Counted from the stretch's first letter, positions 9,986-19,104 are shown. The stretch is DNA of 64,000 nucleotides from an uncultured Faecalibacterium sp. (GCA_937907025.1 CALESJ010000006.1:124001-188000); one strand, 5' to 3'. A program made the numbers and translations. The notes: generated from the sequence alone by a model not told the origin.

Positions 9986-10264
9986 ATGAACTTTCAGACC
10001 ATCAAACAGCAGGTATGTCGCTTTCTGATGTCGGTGATGGGCTTTCTGCTGTTGCCCATCGCAAACGGTGTGGCGGAAGGTTCCCTGTTTCTGCCGCTGG
10101 CCATTCTGCTGGTCCTGGCCGACCTGCTGGCCATGAACCTGCTGTGCGGTCTGGCACAGCCCAAACCCGCCCATCGTCCCCGTGTCCAGGTGCGCCGGGT
10201 GCGGCATAAGGCTGCTCGTCAACCGGTCCCCCTGCGCGTAGTGCGCGATGGCCGGGCAGCCTGA
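9986..10264 (+). CDS. Small two-helix membrane protein under S24-repressor control
   Basis: 92 residues from the ATG at 9986, spaced eight bases from GGAGG; an in-frame GTG at 9959 lacks a site and overlaps the operator region. Two hydrophobic segments (about 12-28 and 34-56) are followed by a very basic tail (HRPRVQVRRVRHKAAR). I do not recognise the family. Its near-consensus promoter is covered by operators of the divergent S24 repressor, which suggests strong expression only when the repressor is cleaved, for example after DNA damage. Several SOS genes encode small membrane proteins that halt division or act as toxins; whether this is one is inference. Confidence 0.75.
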   Translation: MNFQTIKQQVCRFLMSVMGFLLLPIANGVAEGSLFLPLAILLVLADLLAMNLLCGLAQPKPAHRPRVQVRRVRHKAARQPVPLRVVRDGRAA

Positions 10265-10296
10265 ATTTGTGTATCCCTTTTCATATAACTGCATGC

Positions 10297-10326
10297 TGCC
10301 CCCGCCGGAACTTCTGTGCGGGGGCA
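10297..10326 (+). terminator. Terminator after the small membrane protein
   Basis: Stem TGCCCCCGC/GCGGGGGCA with a 12-base loop; a CTTTTT stretch follows a few bases later. Confidence 0.5.
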
Positions 10327-10406
10327 CTGTGCTTTTTGCGCTTTGCGTGGTATACTAGGGCCAGAGAATGGTACCGACACCACAGTCGGAGGAAGGGAAA
10401 GCAACT

Positions 10407-11165
10407 ATGAAACCGATATTGGAAGTGTGTGTGGACAGTCTGGCTTCCGCCCGGGCGGCTGTGGCGGGCGGCGCGGACCGTCTGGAACTTTGCAGTGCCC
10501 TGAGTGTGGGCGGCCTGACCCCTTATGCAGCTCTGCTGGAACAGATCCGGGCAGAGAGCCGCATTCCGGTGCGCTGCCTGATGCGGCCGCGGCCAGGCGA
10601 CTTTCTCTATTCGCCGGAGGAAATCGATCTGATGTGCGCCCAGATTCCGGTACTGCGCCAGGCTGGTGCCGACGGGTTTGTGGTCGGCGTGCTGACCGCC
10701 GATGGCGCCCTGGATAACAATGCCACCCACCGCCTGATCGAGGCTGCCGGTCCCGGGGCGGGCCTGACCCTGCACCGGGCCATTGATGTATCCCGTGACC
10801 CGCTGGAAACCTACCGGGCCGCCGCAGCCCTGGGCATTGACACCGTACTCACCAGCGGGGCGGCGGCTTCCTGCCGGGACGGCCGCCCGGTCCTCGCTTC
10901 CCTGCTGGCTGAGCGTGACCGAACGGACGGGCCCGAAGTGCTCATCGGTGCCGGGGTGAATGCGGAAGTCATCCGGGAACTGTGCCATGTGCTGCCCCGG
11001 GTCCGGGCTTTCCACATGAGCGGCAAAGCCGAGCGGGAAAGCGGGATGCAGTTCCGCCGGGAGGGTGTTCCCATGGGGTTGCCCGGTCTGGATGAGTGGC
11101 ATATCCAGCAGACCAGCGCTTCGGCGGTGCGGGCTGCCCGCCAGGCACTGGACGAATCGGTCTGA
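10407..11165 (+). CDS. cutC: CutC-family protein
   Basis: 252 residues from the ATG at 10407, after a GGAGGAAGGG site. The start LEVCVDSLASARAAVAGGAD, the RCLMRPRPGDFLYS block and FHMSGKA near residue 205 match the CutC family, a TIM-barrel protein. CutC was named for a copper-tolerance phenotype, but its activity is unsettled, and it is cytoplasmic. It appears to be transcribed alone, ending at a strong bidirectional terminator shared with the convergent acetyltransferase gene. Confidence 0.92.
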   Translation: MKPILEVCVDSLASARAAVAGGADRLELCSALSVGGLTPYAALLEQIRAESRIPVRCLMRPRPGDFLYSPEEIDLMCAQIPVLRQAGADGFVVGVLTADGALDNNATHRLIEAAGPGAGLTLHRAIDVSRDPLETYRAAAALGIDTVLTSGAAASCRDGRPVLASLLAERDRTDGPEVLIGAGVNAEVIRELCHVLPRVRAFHMSGKAERESGMQFRREGVPMGLPGLDEWHIQQTSASAVRAARQALDESV

Positions 11166-11179
11166 TTTTCAACAAAGAA

Positions 11180-11213
11180 GGCTCCTGCCGTGGAATTCCG
11201 GCAGGAGCCTTTT
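11180..11213. terminator. Bidirectional terminator between cutC and the GNAT gene
   Basis: Eleven-base-pair stem GGCTCCTGCCG/CGGCAGGAGCC with an 8-base loop and T-runs on both strands, between two convergent genes. Confidence 0.85.
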
Positions 11214-11218
11214 GCTGT

Positions 11219-11743
11219 TTACAAATCTTTTTGGAGAATGTGCCGCCGCTTGCCGCCATAGCACAGCACATCGGCGGCCGCAATGCGGTATCCCCGATGC
11301 AGGAAGCTGTACAGGCTGGCGGCGTTGTCCGGATGGACGGTGCCCAGACAATAGATGTACGGTTTGCCGGGCCAGGCAAGCAGACGCTGCTCGGCCAGTT
11401 CCAGCAGACGGCCTTCCAGGCTGTGGCCGCGGTAAGGCGGTGCCACACAACAGCTGTCCATCTGGGCACAGCCACGCAATGCCGTTTCCGTCATACCCAG
11501 TCGCCGCCCCAGGGCATCCTCCGCCGTTCCCGCCAGCTTGACGGTGAAGTAGGCAGCCAGCTGTCCGTCCGGGGCTTCGGCCACATGGCAGAAGCCTTCC
11601 GGGCCATCGATATGGGCGGCAAAATAGGCTTCCCCATCCGGCACAAACCAGTCCTGACAGACCAGCGCCTGCTGCGCTGCGCGCATCACAGACAGGATTC
11701 CCGGCAGGTCGGACGGCACCGCCGCGCGAAGCTGAAATTCCAC
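11219..11743 (-). CDS. GNAT-family N-acetyltransferase
   Basis: 174 residues. The acetyl-CoA-binding region is CCVAPPYRGHSLEGRLLELAE near residue 100, followed by a VHPDNAASLYSFLHRGYR block typical of GNAT enzymes. The substrate cannot be predicted. It lies 12 bases after the MATE exporter on the same strand, so the two are probably co-transcribed, and an acetylated small molecule exported by MATE is conceivable but unsupported. Confidence 0.8.
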   Translation of the reverse strand: MEFQLRAAVPSDLPGILSVMRAAQQALVCQDWFVPDGEAYFAAHIDGPEGFCHVAEAPDGQLAAYFTVKLAGTAEDALGRRLGMTETALRGCAQMDSCCVAPPYRGHSLEGRLLELAEQRLLAWPGKPYIYCLGTVHPDNAASLYSFLHRGYRIAAADVLCYGGKRRHILQKDL

Positions 11744-11755
11744 GTCCTTCTCCTT

Positions 11756-13141
11756 TCAGCCCTGGGCTGCTGCTTCTTTGGCGTCCCGGACCGCAACACA
11801 GCGCTGCATCCAGCCGCCCCGCAGATAATAGACAGCAAACAAAATGCTGGCCAGAGCCCAGGTGATGGGGTAGCTGGCTTCCACCATCAGGATGGTGTGG
11901 AAGTGCGGCACCACCAGCAGCAGCCAGGCCACACGCAGGCCGCACACACCGAAAACGGTGATGATGGTGGGGACCCGCACATCCCCGCAGCCGCGCAAGG
12001 CACCGGAGAAAATCTCGATGCAGACATAGGTGATGTAGGTAGGCACCAGGAAGTGCATCATCTGGATGCCCTGCTCTATAACTGCCTGGTCCTGGCTGAA
12101 CATGCGGAACGCCAGGCCGGCCAGCGGATACAGCGCCAGACTGATGGCCACGGTGGTGGCTGCCGCCATGCCCAGGCAGACCCGGGTGCCGCGGTGAACA
12201 CGGTCGTACAGCTGGGCGCCGAAGTTCTGCCCCGCAAAGGTGGTGATGGCAATGCCGTAAGAGCTGACGGTCATCCAGAACAAGAAGTCGATCTTGCCGT
12301 AGACGCTCCAGGCTGCCACCGCGGTGGTGCCGAACCCATTCACCGCCGCCTGAATGACGATATTGCTGATGCTGTACAGCGCCGACTGGGCCGCGCTGGG
12401 CAGACCGATGCGGCAGATATCGGACAGGACCGCCGGGTCAGGGCGCATGCGGGATACTTCCAGATGCCAGGGCATGCCGTTGGAACCAGCCAGGCAGCGC
12501 ATGGTCAGCACCGCACTGGCCACCTGGCTGATGATGGTGGCCAGCGCCGCACCGGCCACGCCCCAGCTGAAACCGGCCACAAAAACGATGTCCAGCACAA
12601 TGTTGACCAGGGACGCAATGATCAGAAAGTACAGCGGCCGCTTGCTGTCGCCCACAGCACGCAGGATATTGGTGCCCATATTGTAGATGATCTGGGGAAT
12701 CATGCCCAGGAAGTAGATCTGCAGGTACAGGGTGGCATCGTCGATGATGTCGGCGGGCGTCTGCATGAGGATCAGCACCCCGCGGCTGGTCACCAGGCCC
12801 AGCACCGTCAGCACCGCACCGCCCAGGATGGCCATGGACAGCGCTGTGTGGACCTGACGGTCCACCTCCTCCACATTGCCGGCACCGTAGCTTTGGGCAA
12901 TGACCACACCGGCACCGCTGCAAAGGCCGACGAACACGCCCACCAGCAGCTGCACGAAAGCACCGGTGGCGCCCACCGCAGCCAGGGCCTGGGTACCCAC
13001 AAAATTACCGACGATCAGGGTATCGGCGGTATTGTACAACTGCTGGAACAGCGTACCGAACCAGATGGGCAGAAAGAACAAAATCAGCTGCCGCGGAATC
13101 GAACCCGTCAGGATCGCATTCTGATCGTGAGACGTGCGCAT
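11756..13141 (-). CDS. MATE-family multidrug/toxin exporter
   Basis: 461 residues, about twelve membrane segments. The N-terminal FLPIWFGTLFQQLYNTADT and QSYGAGN motifs are typical of MATE transporters, which exchange Na+ or H+ for cationic drugs or metabolites at the cytoplasmic membrane. The ATG at 13141 is preceded by GGGGAGGA. It heads a two-gene unit with a GNAT acetyltransferase. The substrate is unknown. Confidence 0.92.
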   Translation of the reverse strand: MRTSHDQNAILTGSIPRQLILFFLPIWFGTLFQQLYNTADTLIVGNFVGTQALAAVGATGAFVQLLVGVFVGLCSGAGVVIAQSYGAGNVEEVDRQVHTALSMAILGGAVLTVLGLVTSRGVLILMQTPADIIDDATLYLQIYFLGMIPQIIYNMGTNILRAVGDSKRPLYFLIIASLVNIVLDIVFVAGFSWGVAGAALATIISQVASAVLTMRCLAGSNGMPWHLEVSRMRPDPAVLSDICRIGLPSAAQSALYSISNIVIQAAVNGFGTTAVAAWSVYGKIDFLFWMTVSSYGIAITTFAGQNFGAQLYDRVHRGTRVCLGMAAATTVAISLALYPLAGLAFRMFSQDQAVIEQGIQMMHFLVPTYITYVCIEIFSGALRGCGDVRVPTIITVFGVCGLRVAWLLLVVPHFHTILMVEASYPITWALASILFAVYYLRGGWMQRCVAVRDAKEAAAQG

Positions 13142-13221
13142 AAAACCTTGTATCCTCCCCTACTTCTCTCCTGAATTTCAAACACACGCGGGTATTTTTT
13201 GTTTCCCGTCCCAACATTTTA

Positions 13222-13230
13222 TGCTATAAT
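13222..13230 (+). promoter_or_regulatory. Extended -10 promoter of the LRR/VWA/MoxR operon
   Basis: TGCTATAAT, an extended -10 element with no good -35, 48 bases before the first start codon. Confidence 0.55.
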
Positions 13231-13277
13231 AGCCCTGTTGTAAAGACCCGTACCCAAAACAGAGAAGAGGTGGCAGC

Positions 13278-14231
13278 ATGCAGCGTTCCATAAGCATTCT
13301 TTGGCAGCCCTGCACGGGCGGCGCGCGGGTGCTGCGCCTGTTCGGGGAATCGCCCTGTTCCGTCGTGCCGGATACGGTGGGCGGCCTGCCGGTGACTGAA
13401 ATCGGTCCGTACTGCTTTTCCGCCCGGCGTGACCCCGAGGGCGGGCAGATGGAAACACCGGAAGGTGCTGTTTCTTCCGACCATCCTGTCTGCGGTGAAT
13501 TTGTGCAGGAGGTAGTCCTGCCGGACAGCGTACAGGCCATCCACAACGGTGCGTTCTATAATTGCCGGGCCCTGCGCCGTCTGACCGCAGGGCCCGGAAT
13601 CGAAAGCCTGGGCAGCGACCTGTTCACCAACTGCCGTTCCCTGCGCACCTTTGCCCTGCGTGCTGCCCCTGACCAGGCCACCGGCCTGAAAAAGATGCTG
13701 GCCGCCGTGGCCGCCGGCATCGGGGTGGAATTTCTGGGCGGCGCAACGCCGGCCCGGCTGTATTACCCGGAATTTTCCGAGTATCTGCACGAGAACACCC
13801 CCGCTCACATCTTCAACCACAGCATTGAGGGTGTGGGATACCGGTACCGCCAGTGTTTTGACCAGGGGGTTCTGGCTTTCAAAGAATACGATGCCGCGTT
13901 CGCCATGGCTGACGCGGACGAATCCCCCGAAGGGCTCTGCCGCGTATCTCTGGACCGGCTTTGCTGTCCCATAGAACTGAGTGACGAGGCCCGTGCCCAA
14001 TATGGGGCCTATCTGCGCAGTCATGCCGCCGATGCCGTGGCCGTGGTTCTGGCAGACCGGGACGCAGCAGCCCTGCAGGCACTGGCCACCGTGCTGGATG
14101 CAGACGCCCGCCGGGAGGCCGCTCTGGCCTGCGGGCAGGCCCAGTGGAGTGAAGGGGCCGCCCTGCTGCTGGCAGGCACCGCCCGGGCTGAACACAAACG
14201 CAAAAAGACCTATGATTTCGATGATTTGTAA
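13278..14231 (+). CDS. Leucine-rich-repeat (BspA-like) protein of a VWA/MoxR operon
   Basis: 317 residues, no signal peptide or membrane segment. Residues about 30-120 carry LRR_5/BspA-type repeats (VVPDTVGGLPVTEIGPYCFS; VVLPDSVQAIHNGAFYNCRA), a fold usually used for protein contact. The C-terminal half is helical and Ala-rich and ends KRKKTYDFDDL. The start at 13278 has a GAGGTGG site. It is the first gene of an operon with a DUF2201/VWA protein and an AAA ATPase, so it may be a cytoplasmic adaptor or substrate-recognition subunit for that pair. Function is not established. Confidence 0.8.
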   Translation: MQRSISILWQPCTGGARVLRLFGESPCSVVPDTVGGLPVTEIGPYCFSARRDPEGGQMETPEGAVSSDHPVCGEFVQEVVLPDSVQAIHNGAFYNCRALRRLTAGPGIESLGSDLFTNCRSLRTFALRAAPDQATGLKKMLAAVAAGIGVEFLGGATPARLYYPEFSEYLHENTPAHIFNHSIEGVGYRYRQCFDQGVLAFKEYDAAFAMADADESPEGLCRVSLDRLCCPIELSDEARAQYGAYLRSHAADAVAVVLADRDAAALQALATVLDADARREAALACGQAQWSEGAALLLAGTARAEHKRKKTYDFDDL

Positions 14232-14272
14232 TCGTCCCGCAAGGGGAAATCCATAAAAAGGAGGGCAGGACC

Positions 14273-15646
14273 ATGGCACAGCATGTACAGACACAGGCCG
14301 AGTGGGAATCCACCATGGCACGCCGCGCCATGGAACTGACCCGCAGCGAGCTGTATCTCCAGCTCCGTTATCTGAACGCCGCCCTGGGGGCCCTGACCCT
14401 GACCCCCGACCCGGACTCCGAGCGCGGTCCCGCCACCAACGGTGCGGCCCTGTGTTACGGGTCGTCGTGGGTGCTGCGCATCTACCGCAAAAACCGGAAA
14501 TACCTGGCCCGGGCGTATCTGCACAGTGTACTGCACTGTATCTTCCGCCATCCCTGGCTGCGGGAAGGCCGGGACCCGGCCCTGTGGGGGCTGGCCTGCG
14601 ATATTGCGGTGGAACACACTCTGGATACCCTGGGGGTGGAAGCCCTGACCCGCCCGGTGAGCTGGCTGCGGCAGAAAACCTACGCCGAACTCAAGGAAAA
14701 AGCCCGTTTCCTGGCCGCAGGGCCTATCTACCGGGCACTCGCCCAGCGCAGCGCCGGGGAACTGGACACCCTGCAGCAGGAATTTTACTGCGACAGCCAC
14801 CGCCTGTGGCCCACCGACCCGGACTCCCCTGCCGCCCAGATGCTGGGCCGCCAGTGGGAACAGCTGGGCCGCGAAACCCAGCTGAGCATGCAGCAGGCCG
14901 GACGCCAGGATGGCGAAGCCGCCGGTGCCGAAAGCATGGCTGCCCAGGTGGAAGCCGGGCGCAGCCGCCGGCTGTACAAGGATTTTCTGCGCCGGTTCGC
15001 CGTACTGCGGGAAGAACCCAGGCTGGACCCGGACGAGTTTGATCTGGGATACTACACCTACGGCCTGAACACCTACGGCAACATGCCGCTGATCGAACCA
15101 CTGGAAACCCAGGAGAGCAAAAAGATCCGGGATCTGGTCATTGTCATTGACACCAGCGAATCCACGGCCGGCGAGCTGGTCAAGTCATTTTTGCGGGAAA
15201 CGTTCGGCCTGCTGAAAACCTCCGGCAGCTTTTTCAGCCGCTGCAACATCGTGGTGATGCAGTGCGACGATGCCGTGCGGGATATCACCTTTTTAAAGGA
15301 CACCGAAACCCTGGAACGGTACGCGGCTTCCCTGACCCTGAACGGAGGCGGCGGAACGGATTTCCGCCCCGCCTTTGCCCGCATTGACGAGCTGCAGAAA
15401 GAAGGCCGGCTGCGGGATTTGCAGGGTGTGCTGTATTTCACCGACGGCAAGGGTACATTCCCGGCCCGTCCGCCCGCTTATCAGACCGCTTTTCTCTTCC
15501 TGGAGGACGGAACCCCGCCTCCGGAAGTGCCACCCTGGGCCATCCGGCTGATTCTGGCCCCGGAAGAATTTATGCCCCGACAAAAGACGGAGAAACCCGC
15601 CCTGGACTGGCAGGAATGGGACCCCGACGAACTGCCCCAGCTGTAA
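14273..15646 (+). CDS. DUF2201/VWA-like metallopeptidase-fold protein
   Basis: 457 residues. The N-terminal DUF2201 domain normally has an HExxH zinc site; here residues 84-88 read HSVLH, so the catalytic Glu is replaced by Ser, while the later His and the WGLACD Asp remain. The C-terminal von Willebrand A domain has a MIDAS motif DTSES (293-297), GGGGTDFRP and FTDGKG. VWA proteins of this class work with MoxR-type ATPases, and the ATPase is encoded 21 bases downstream. The loss of the Glu suggests a binding rather than a protease role for the first domain. Confidence 0.87.
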   Translation: MAQHVQTQAEWESTMARRAMELTRSELYLQLRYLNAALGALTLTPDPDSERGPATNGAALCYGSSWVLRIYRKNRKYLARAYLHSVLHCIFRHPWLREGRDPALWGLACDIAVEHTLDTLGVEALTRPVSWLRQKTYAELKEKARFLAAGPIYRALAQRSAGELDTLQQEFYCDSHRLWPTDPDSPAAQMLGRQWEQLGRETQLSMQQAGRQDGEAAGAESMAAQVEAGRSRRLYKDFLRRFAVLREEPRLDPDEFDLGYYTYGLNTYGNMPLIEPLETQESKKIRDLVIVIDTSESTAGELVKSFLRETFGLLKTSGSFFSRCNIVVMQCDDAVRDITFLKDTETLERYAASLTLNGGGGTDFRPAFARIDELQKEGRLRDLQGVLYFTDGKGTFPARPPAYQTAFLFLEDGTPPPEVPPWAIRLILAPEEFMPRQKTEKPALDWQEWDPDELPQL

Positions 15647-15667
15647 TTCGGGAAGGAGTACGCAAGC

Positions 15668-17200
15668 ATGGACATCAAACGCGCCAAACAGGAAATTGAA
15701 AATGCCGTCCGGGCTTATCTGGCCACCAACGATACCGGAACGCCGCTGATTCCGCCGGTTCGCCAGCGCCCCATTCTGCTCATGGGCCCTCCGGGTATCG
15801 GCAAGACCCAGATCATGGAGCAGATCGCCCAGGAATGCGGCATCGCCCTGGTGGCTTACACCATCACCCACCACACCCGTCAGAGCGCCGTGGGTCTGCC
15901 GTTCATCCGGCACCGCCACTATGACGGTGTGGACCGCAGCGTGACCGAGTACACCATGAGCGAGATCATCGCCAGCTGTTACGAAAAGATGGAGCAGACC
16001 GGACTGCACAACGGCATCCTCTTCATTGACGAGATCAACTGTGTGTCCGAAACGCTGGCCCCCACCATGCTGCAGTTTTTGCAGGGCAAGACTTTCGGCA
16101 ACCAGCCGGTACCCGCCGGATGGGTCATTGTGGCCGCCGGCAACCCGCCGGAATACAACAAGAGCGTGCGGGATTTCGACCTGGTCACCCTGGACCGCGT
16201 GCGCCGCATCGACATCGAACCGGAGCTCTCGGTCTGGCAGGAATACGCCCGGGCCCATCGTCTGCACCCGGCCGTGATCGCCTATCTGGAACTGCGTCCC
16301 CAGCATTTCTACAAAATCGAAAATGACGTGGACGGCCCCAAGTTTGTCACCGCCCGCGGCTGGGAGGACCTGTCCGCCTATCTGCAGGCGGCCGGTGCTC
16401 TGAACCTGCCCGCCGACGAGGAGGTCATCGGGCAGTATCTGCGCCATCCTGACGTAGCCCGGGACTTTGCCGCCTACTGGGCACTGTACCAGAAATACAA
16501 GGCAGATTACGGTGTGGAGGACATCCTGCAGGGCAAGCCTTTTGATGCCGTGCTGGACCGCGCCCTGAACGCCGCCTTTGACGAACGGATGAGCCTGGTC
16601 AGCCTGCTGCTGGCCGGTCTGAACACCCGCTTTGCCACTGCCCGCCAGACCGACGAAGCCACCGACGCCTGCTACCAGCAGCTGCGCACCTTCAAACGTG
16701 CCCTGACCGATGATGTCACCGACCCGGCTGCCGTGTTTGCGGACCAGTGCAATGACTACGAATCCCAGCTGGAGGCCGGAAAGGCCTCCGGCCGTCTGAC
16801 GGCAGCCCAGATTGCCGCTCACAGCCGTGCGGCGGCGCTGCTGCGGGGCTGGAGCAAGAAGCTGGAGCCCCGCATGGACAACGACGAAGCCTTCGACACC
16901 GTACGCGCCGGGTTCAACGCCCAGGTACGCCGCCGGGAACAGGCCGTGGCCACCGCAGGGGATGCCCTGGAGGCAGCTTTCGATTTTATGGAGCGCGCCT
17001 TCCCCGACACCCAGGAAATGGTGGTCTTTGTGAACGAGCTGGCCCTGGGGCCGGACTCCGCCGCGTTCCTGGCCGAGAACGAGTGCGAACGCTTTACCAA
17101 GTACAGCCAGAGTCTGCTGCTGAACCAGAAGCAGGACGCCCTGCTGGCCGAGCTGGAGCGGGATGACCTGCGCCGCAGCGAAGGCAGCCTGGCATTCTGA
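15668..17200 (+). CDS. MoxR-type AAA+ ATPase
   Basis: 510 residues. Walker A is GPPGIGKT (residues 40-47) and Walker B ILFIDEIN (117-124); a sensor segment VIVAAGNPPEYN follows. The long C-terminal half is helical. MoxR-class ATPases remodel or activate partner proteins, commonly with a VWA protein from the same operon. This gene closes the LRR-VWA-ATPase operon and ends at a strong terminator. No obvious client enzyme is encoded nearby. Confidence 0.88.
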   Translation: MDIKRAKQEIENAVRAYLATNDTGTPLIPPVRQRPILLMGPPGIGKTQIMEQIAQECGIALVAYTITHHTRQSAVGLPFIRHRHYDGVDRSVTEYTMSEIIASCYEKMEQTGLHNGILFIDEINCVSETLAPTMLQFLQGKTFGNQPVPAGWVIVAAGNPPEYNKSVRDFDLVTLDRVRRIDIEPELSVWQEYARAHRLHPAVIAYLELRPQHFYKIENDVDGPKFVTARGWEDLSAYLQAAGALNLPADEEVIGQYLRHPDVARDFAAYWALYQKYKADYGVEDILQGKPFDAVLDRALNAAFDERMSLVSLLLAGLNTRFATARQTDEATDACYQQLRTFKRALTDDVTDPAAVFADQCNDYESQLEAGKASGRLTAAQIAAHSRAAALLRGWSKKLEPRMDNDEAFDTVRAGFNAQVRRREQAVATAGDALEAAFDFMERAFPDTQEMVVFVNELALGPDSAAFLAENECERFTKYSQSLLLNQKQDALLAELERDDLRRSEGSLAF

Positions 17201-17222
17201 GCTGCCGGATTTTCCACAAAAC

Positions 17223-17264
17223 AAAACGCATCCGTGGAGAACTTCTCCCCACGGATGCGTTTTT
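17223..17264. terminator. Terminator after the MoxR operon
   Basis: Fifteen-base-pair stem AAAACGCATCCGTGG/CCACGGATGCGTTTT with a short loop. It works on the plus strand for the ATPase operon and could also serve gpsA on the minus strand. The rest of 17265-17398 shows no gene. Confidence 0.85.
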
Positions 17265-17398
17265 GTTTACAGTTCTGGGGCGACCAGCCGCGCTTTCCTC
17301 TCCCCCTGCCGTTACCCGCAAGGGCACGTCGCTGCGGATACACCGCCAGCTGCCCAGCGGGATGGTCCGGGTGTTGCAGGCGGCGGAAAAGAACAGGC

Positions 17399-18406
17399 TC
17401 ATTCCCGTTTGGGATCGCGGCCCATGAGAGAGGCCACGGCATTGCGGGCTTCCAGGTCGCCGGACAGGATATTGGCCACCACTTCCACGATGGGCATTTC
17501 CACCTTGTACTTTTTGGCCAGCTTGCGGGCGGCGGGCAGGGCATTGATGCCTTCCACCACCTGGCCCACTTCCTTCTTGGCCGTTTCGGCGTCCATTCCA
17601 CGGCCCATGAGCATGCCGGCGTGCAGGTTGCGGCTGTGCATGCTGGTGCAGGTCACAATCAGGTCACCCATACCGGAAAGCCCTGCAAAAGTGGTGGCCT
17701 CGCAACCCATGGCCACGCCCAGGCGGGCCATTTCGGCATTGCCGCGGGTGATCAGGGCCGCCTTGGCGTTATCCCCGTATCCCAGGCCCAGCGCCACACC
17801 CACAGCCAGAGCGATGACATTCTTGATGGCGCCGCCCAGCTCCACGCCGCGGCGGTCATGGTTGGTATATACGCGGAAATTCGGGTTGGTGAAAATCTTC
17901 TGTACCTGCTTGGCAGCGGCCTCGTCCGCACTGGCTGCCACGATCAGGGTGGGCAGGTCCCGGGCCACTTCCTCGGCATGGGTGGGGCCGGACAATGCCA
18001 CGACCTTGCAGTTTTCATGGCCGGGAACCTTGGACAGCTCATCCTCAATAAGTTCGGACATGGTCATCAGGGTCTTTTCCTCAATACCTTTGGCCACATC
18101 CACAATGACCTGGCCGTCCGGGATATACTTGGCGGCCTTTTTTGCGGTAGAACGCACAAAGACAGAAGGGACCGCGAACACCAGCAGATCGCGGCCGGTG
18201 CAGATTTCGGAAATATCAGCGGTATAGTGCATGGTGGAAGGCAGTTCCATACCGGGCAGGTTCGGATGATGGTGGGTGGTGGCCATGTTCTTCAGTTCTT
18301 CGGGCAGGGCGCTCCACATGGTCACGTCGTGGCCGTTCACGGCCAGCAGACGTGCCAGTGCCGTACCCCAGGTGCCGGCCCCCAAAACGCCAATCTTCTG
18401 TTTCAT
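17399..18406 (-). CDS. gpsA: NAD(P)H-dependent glycerol-3-phosphate dehydrogenase
   Basis: 335 residues from the ATG at 18406 with an AAAGAGG site; a start 45 bases further upstream would overlap the preceding gene. The Rossmann motif GVLGAGTWGTALA opens the protein; ALSGPTHAEEVA and GGAIKNVIALAVG with the catalytic Lys are present. It reduces dihydroxyacetone phosphate to sn-glycerol 3-phosphate for phospholipid synthesis. It follows a metallophosphoesterase gene on the same strand. Confidence 0.95.
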   Translation of the reverse strand: MKQKIGVLGAGTWGTALARLLAVNGHDVTMWSALPEELKNMATTHHHPNLPGMELPSTMHYTADISEICTGRDLLVFAVPSVFVRSTAKKAAKYIPDGQVIVDVAKGIEEKTLMTMSELIEDELSKVPGHENCKVVALSGPTHAEEVARDLPTLIVAASADEAAAKQVQKIFTNPNFRVYTNHDRRGVELGGAIKNVIALAVGVALGLGYGDNAKAALITRGNAEMARLGVAMGCEATTFAGLSGMGDLIVTCTSMHSRNLHAGMLMGRGMDAETAKKEVGQVVEGINALPAARKLAKKYKVEMPIVEVVANILSGDLEARNAVASLMGRDPKRE

Positions 18407-18450
18407 AGTATTGCCTCTTTCCGGCCGGGAACTCCCCCGCCTGTTTGTCA

Positions 18451-19104
18451 TTATCGATTCATGCCGCGCCAGCGGGCCAGCAGCCCCTGGTGTGCCGGAC
18501 GTTCCGGCTTGTCCGGCAGCTCGATGGTAAAGCGTTCATACGCGTTGATGATGCGCGTCTGGCCGTATTGATGTTCCCGCTCCACATTGGCTCCATAGGT
18601 CAGATGTACATGCCCATGGAGCATGATGTCGGGCTTGTAGGTATCCAAAACTTCCCGAAAGACCGTAAAGCCGCGGTGGGCCAGGTCGTTCAGATCTCCG
18701 TACCCATGCAGCGGCGCATGGGTCACCAGCACATCCACCCCACCGGCACGGGAGATTTTCCCACGGACGCGGCGAATGCGGCGGCGCATTTCTGCCTCGG
18801 TAAACTGCCAGGCACCGCTGCGGTAGCGGCAGCTGCCGCCCAACCCCAGGAAACGGTATTCCTTGTAGCAGAACACGTCATCGTCGATGCACAGGGCCCC
18901 TGTGGGCGGGCGTTCGTCATAGCTTTCGTCATGATTGCCATGCACATACACCACCGGCACCGGCGCAACGGTTGCCAGAAAGCTCAGATAATGGAAACTC
19001 AGATCACCGCAGCCGATGATCAGGTCATAGCCCCGCAGTTTTTCCGGCTCATAATAATCCCAGAGATATTTGGAGTCCTCATCTGCAACGGCCAGAAGCC
19101 TCAT
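18451..19104 (-). CDS. Calcineurin-like metallophosphoesterase
   Basis: 217 residues. All phosphoesterase motifs are present: GCGDL, YVHGNHDES, LVTHAPLHG and LHGHVH, which bind two metal ions. Substrate unknown; small members of this family hydrolyse nucleotides or phosphodiesters. The start overlaps the end of the ParB-like/BMP protein gene by four bases (ATGA), so the two are translationally coupled and likely act together. gpsA follows 44 bases downstream. Confidence 0.88.
   Translation of the reverse strand: MRLLAVADEDSKYLWDYYEPEKLRGYDLIIGCGDLSFHYLSFLATVAPVPVVYVHGNHDESYDERPPTGALCIDDDVFCYKEYRFLGLGGSCRYRSGAWQFTEAEMRRRIRRVRGKISRAGGVDVLVTHAPLHGYGDLNDLAHRGFTVFREVLDTYKPDIMLHGHVHLTYGANVEREHQYGQTRIINAYERFTIELPDKPERPAHQGLLARWRGMNR

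Noticed and set aside
9158..10264. Prophage remnant
   Set aside because: An S24 repressor and divergent promoters recall phage immunity regions, but there is no integrase, Cro-like gene or structural gene nearby, and the flanks are housekeeping genes.
11096..13174. 692-codon open frame on the plus strand
   Set aside because: It is antisense to the MATE and GNAT genes, has His/Gln/Gly-rich low-complexity translation and no family features. Such shadows are common at this GC content.
15293..17224. 643-codon open frame on the minus strand
   Set aside because: Antisense to the VWA and MoxR genes, whose motifs are intact; no ribosome site or domain.
17094..17402. Possible small gene after gpsA, coupled by ATGA
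   Set aside because: The frame runs through a strong terminator and into the MoxR gene on the other strand; Cys/Arg/Pro-rich translation without features.
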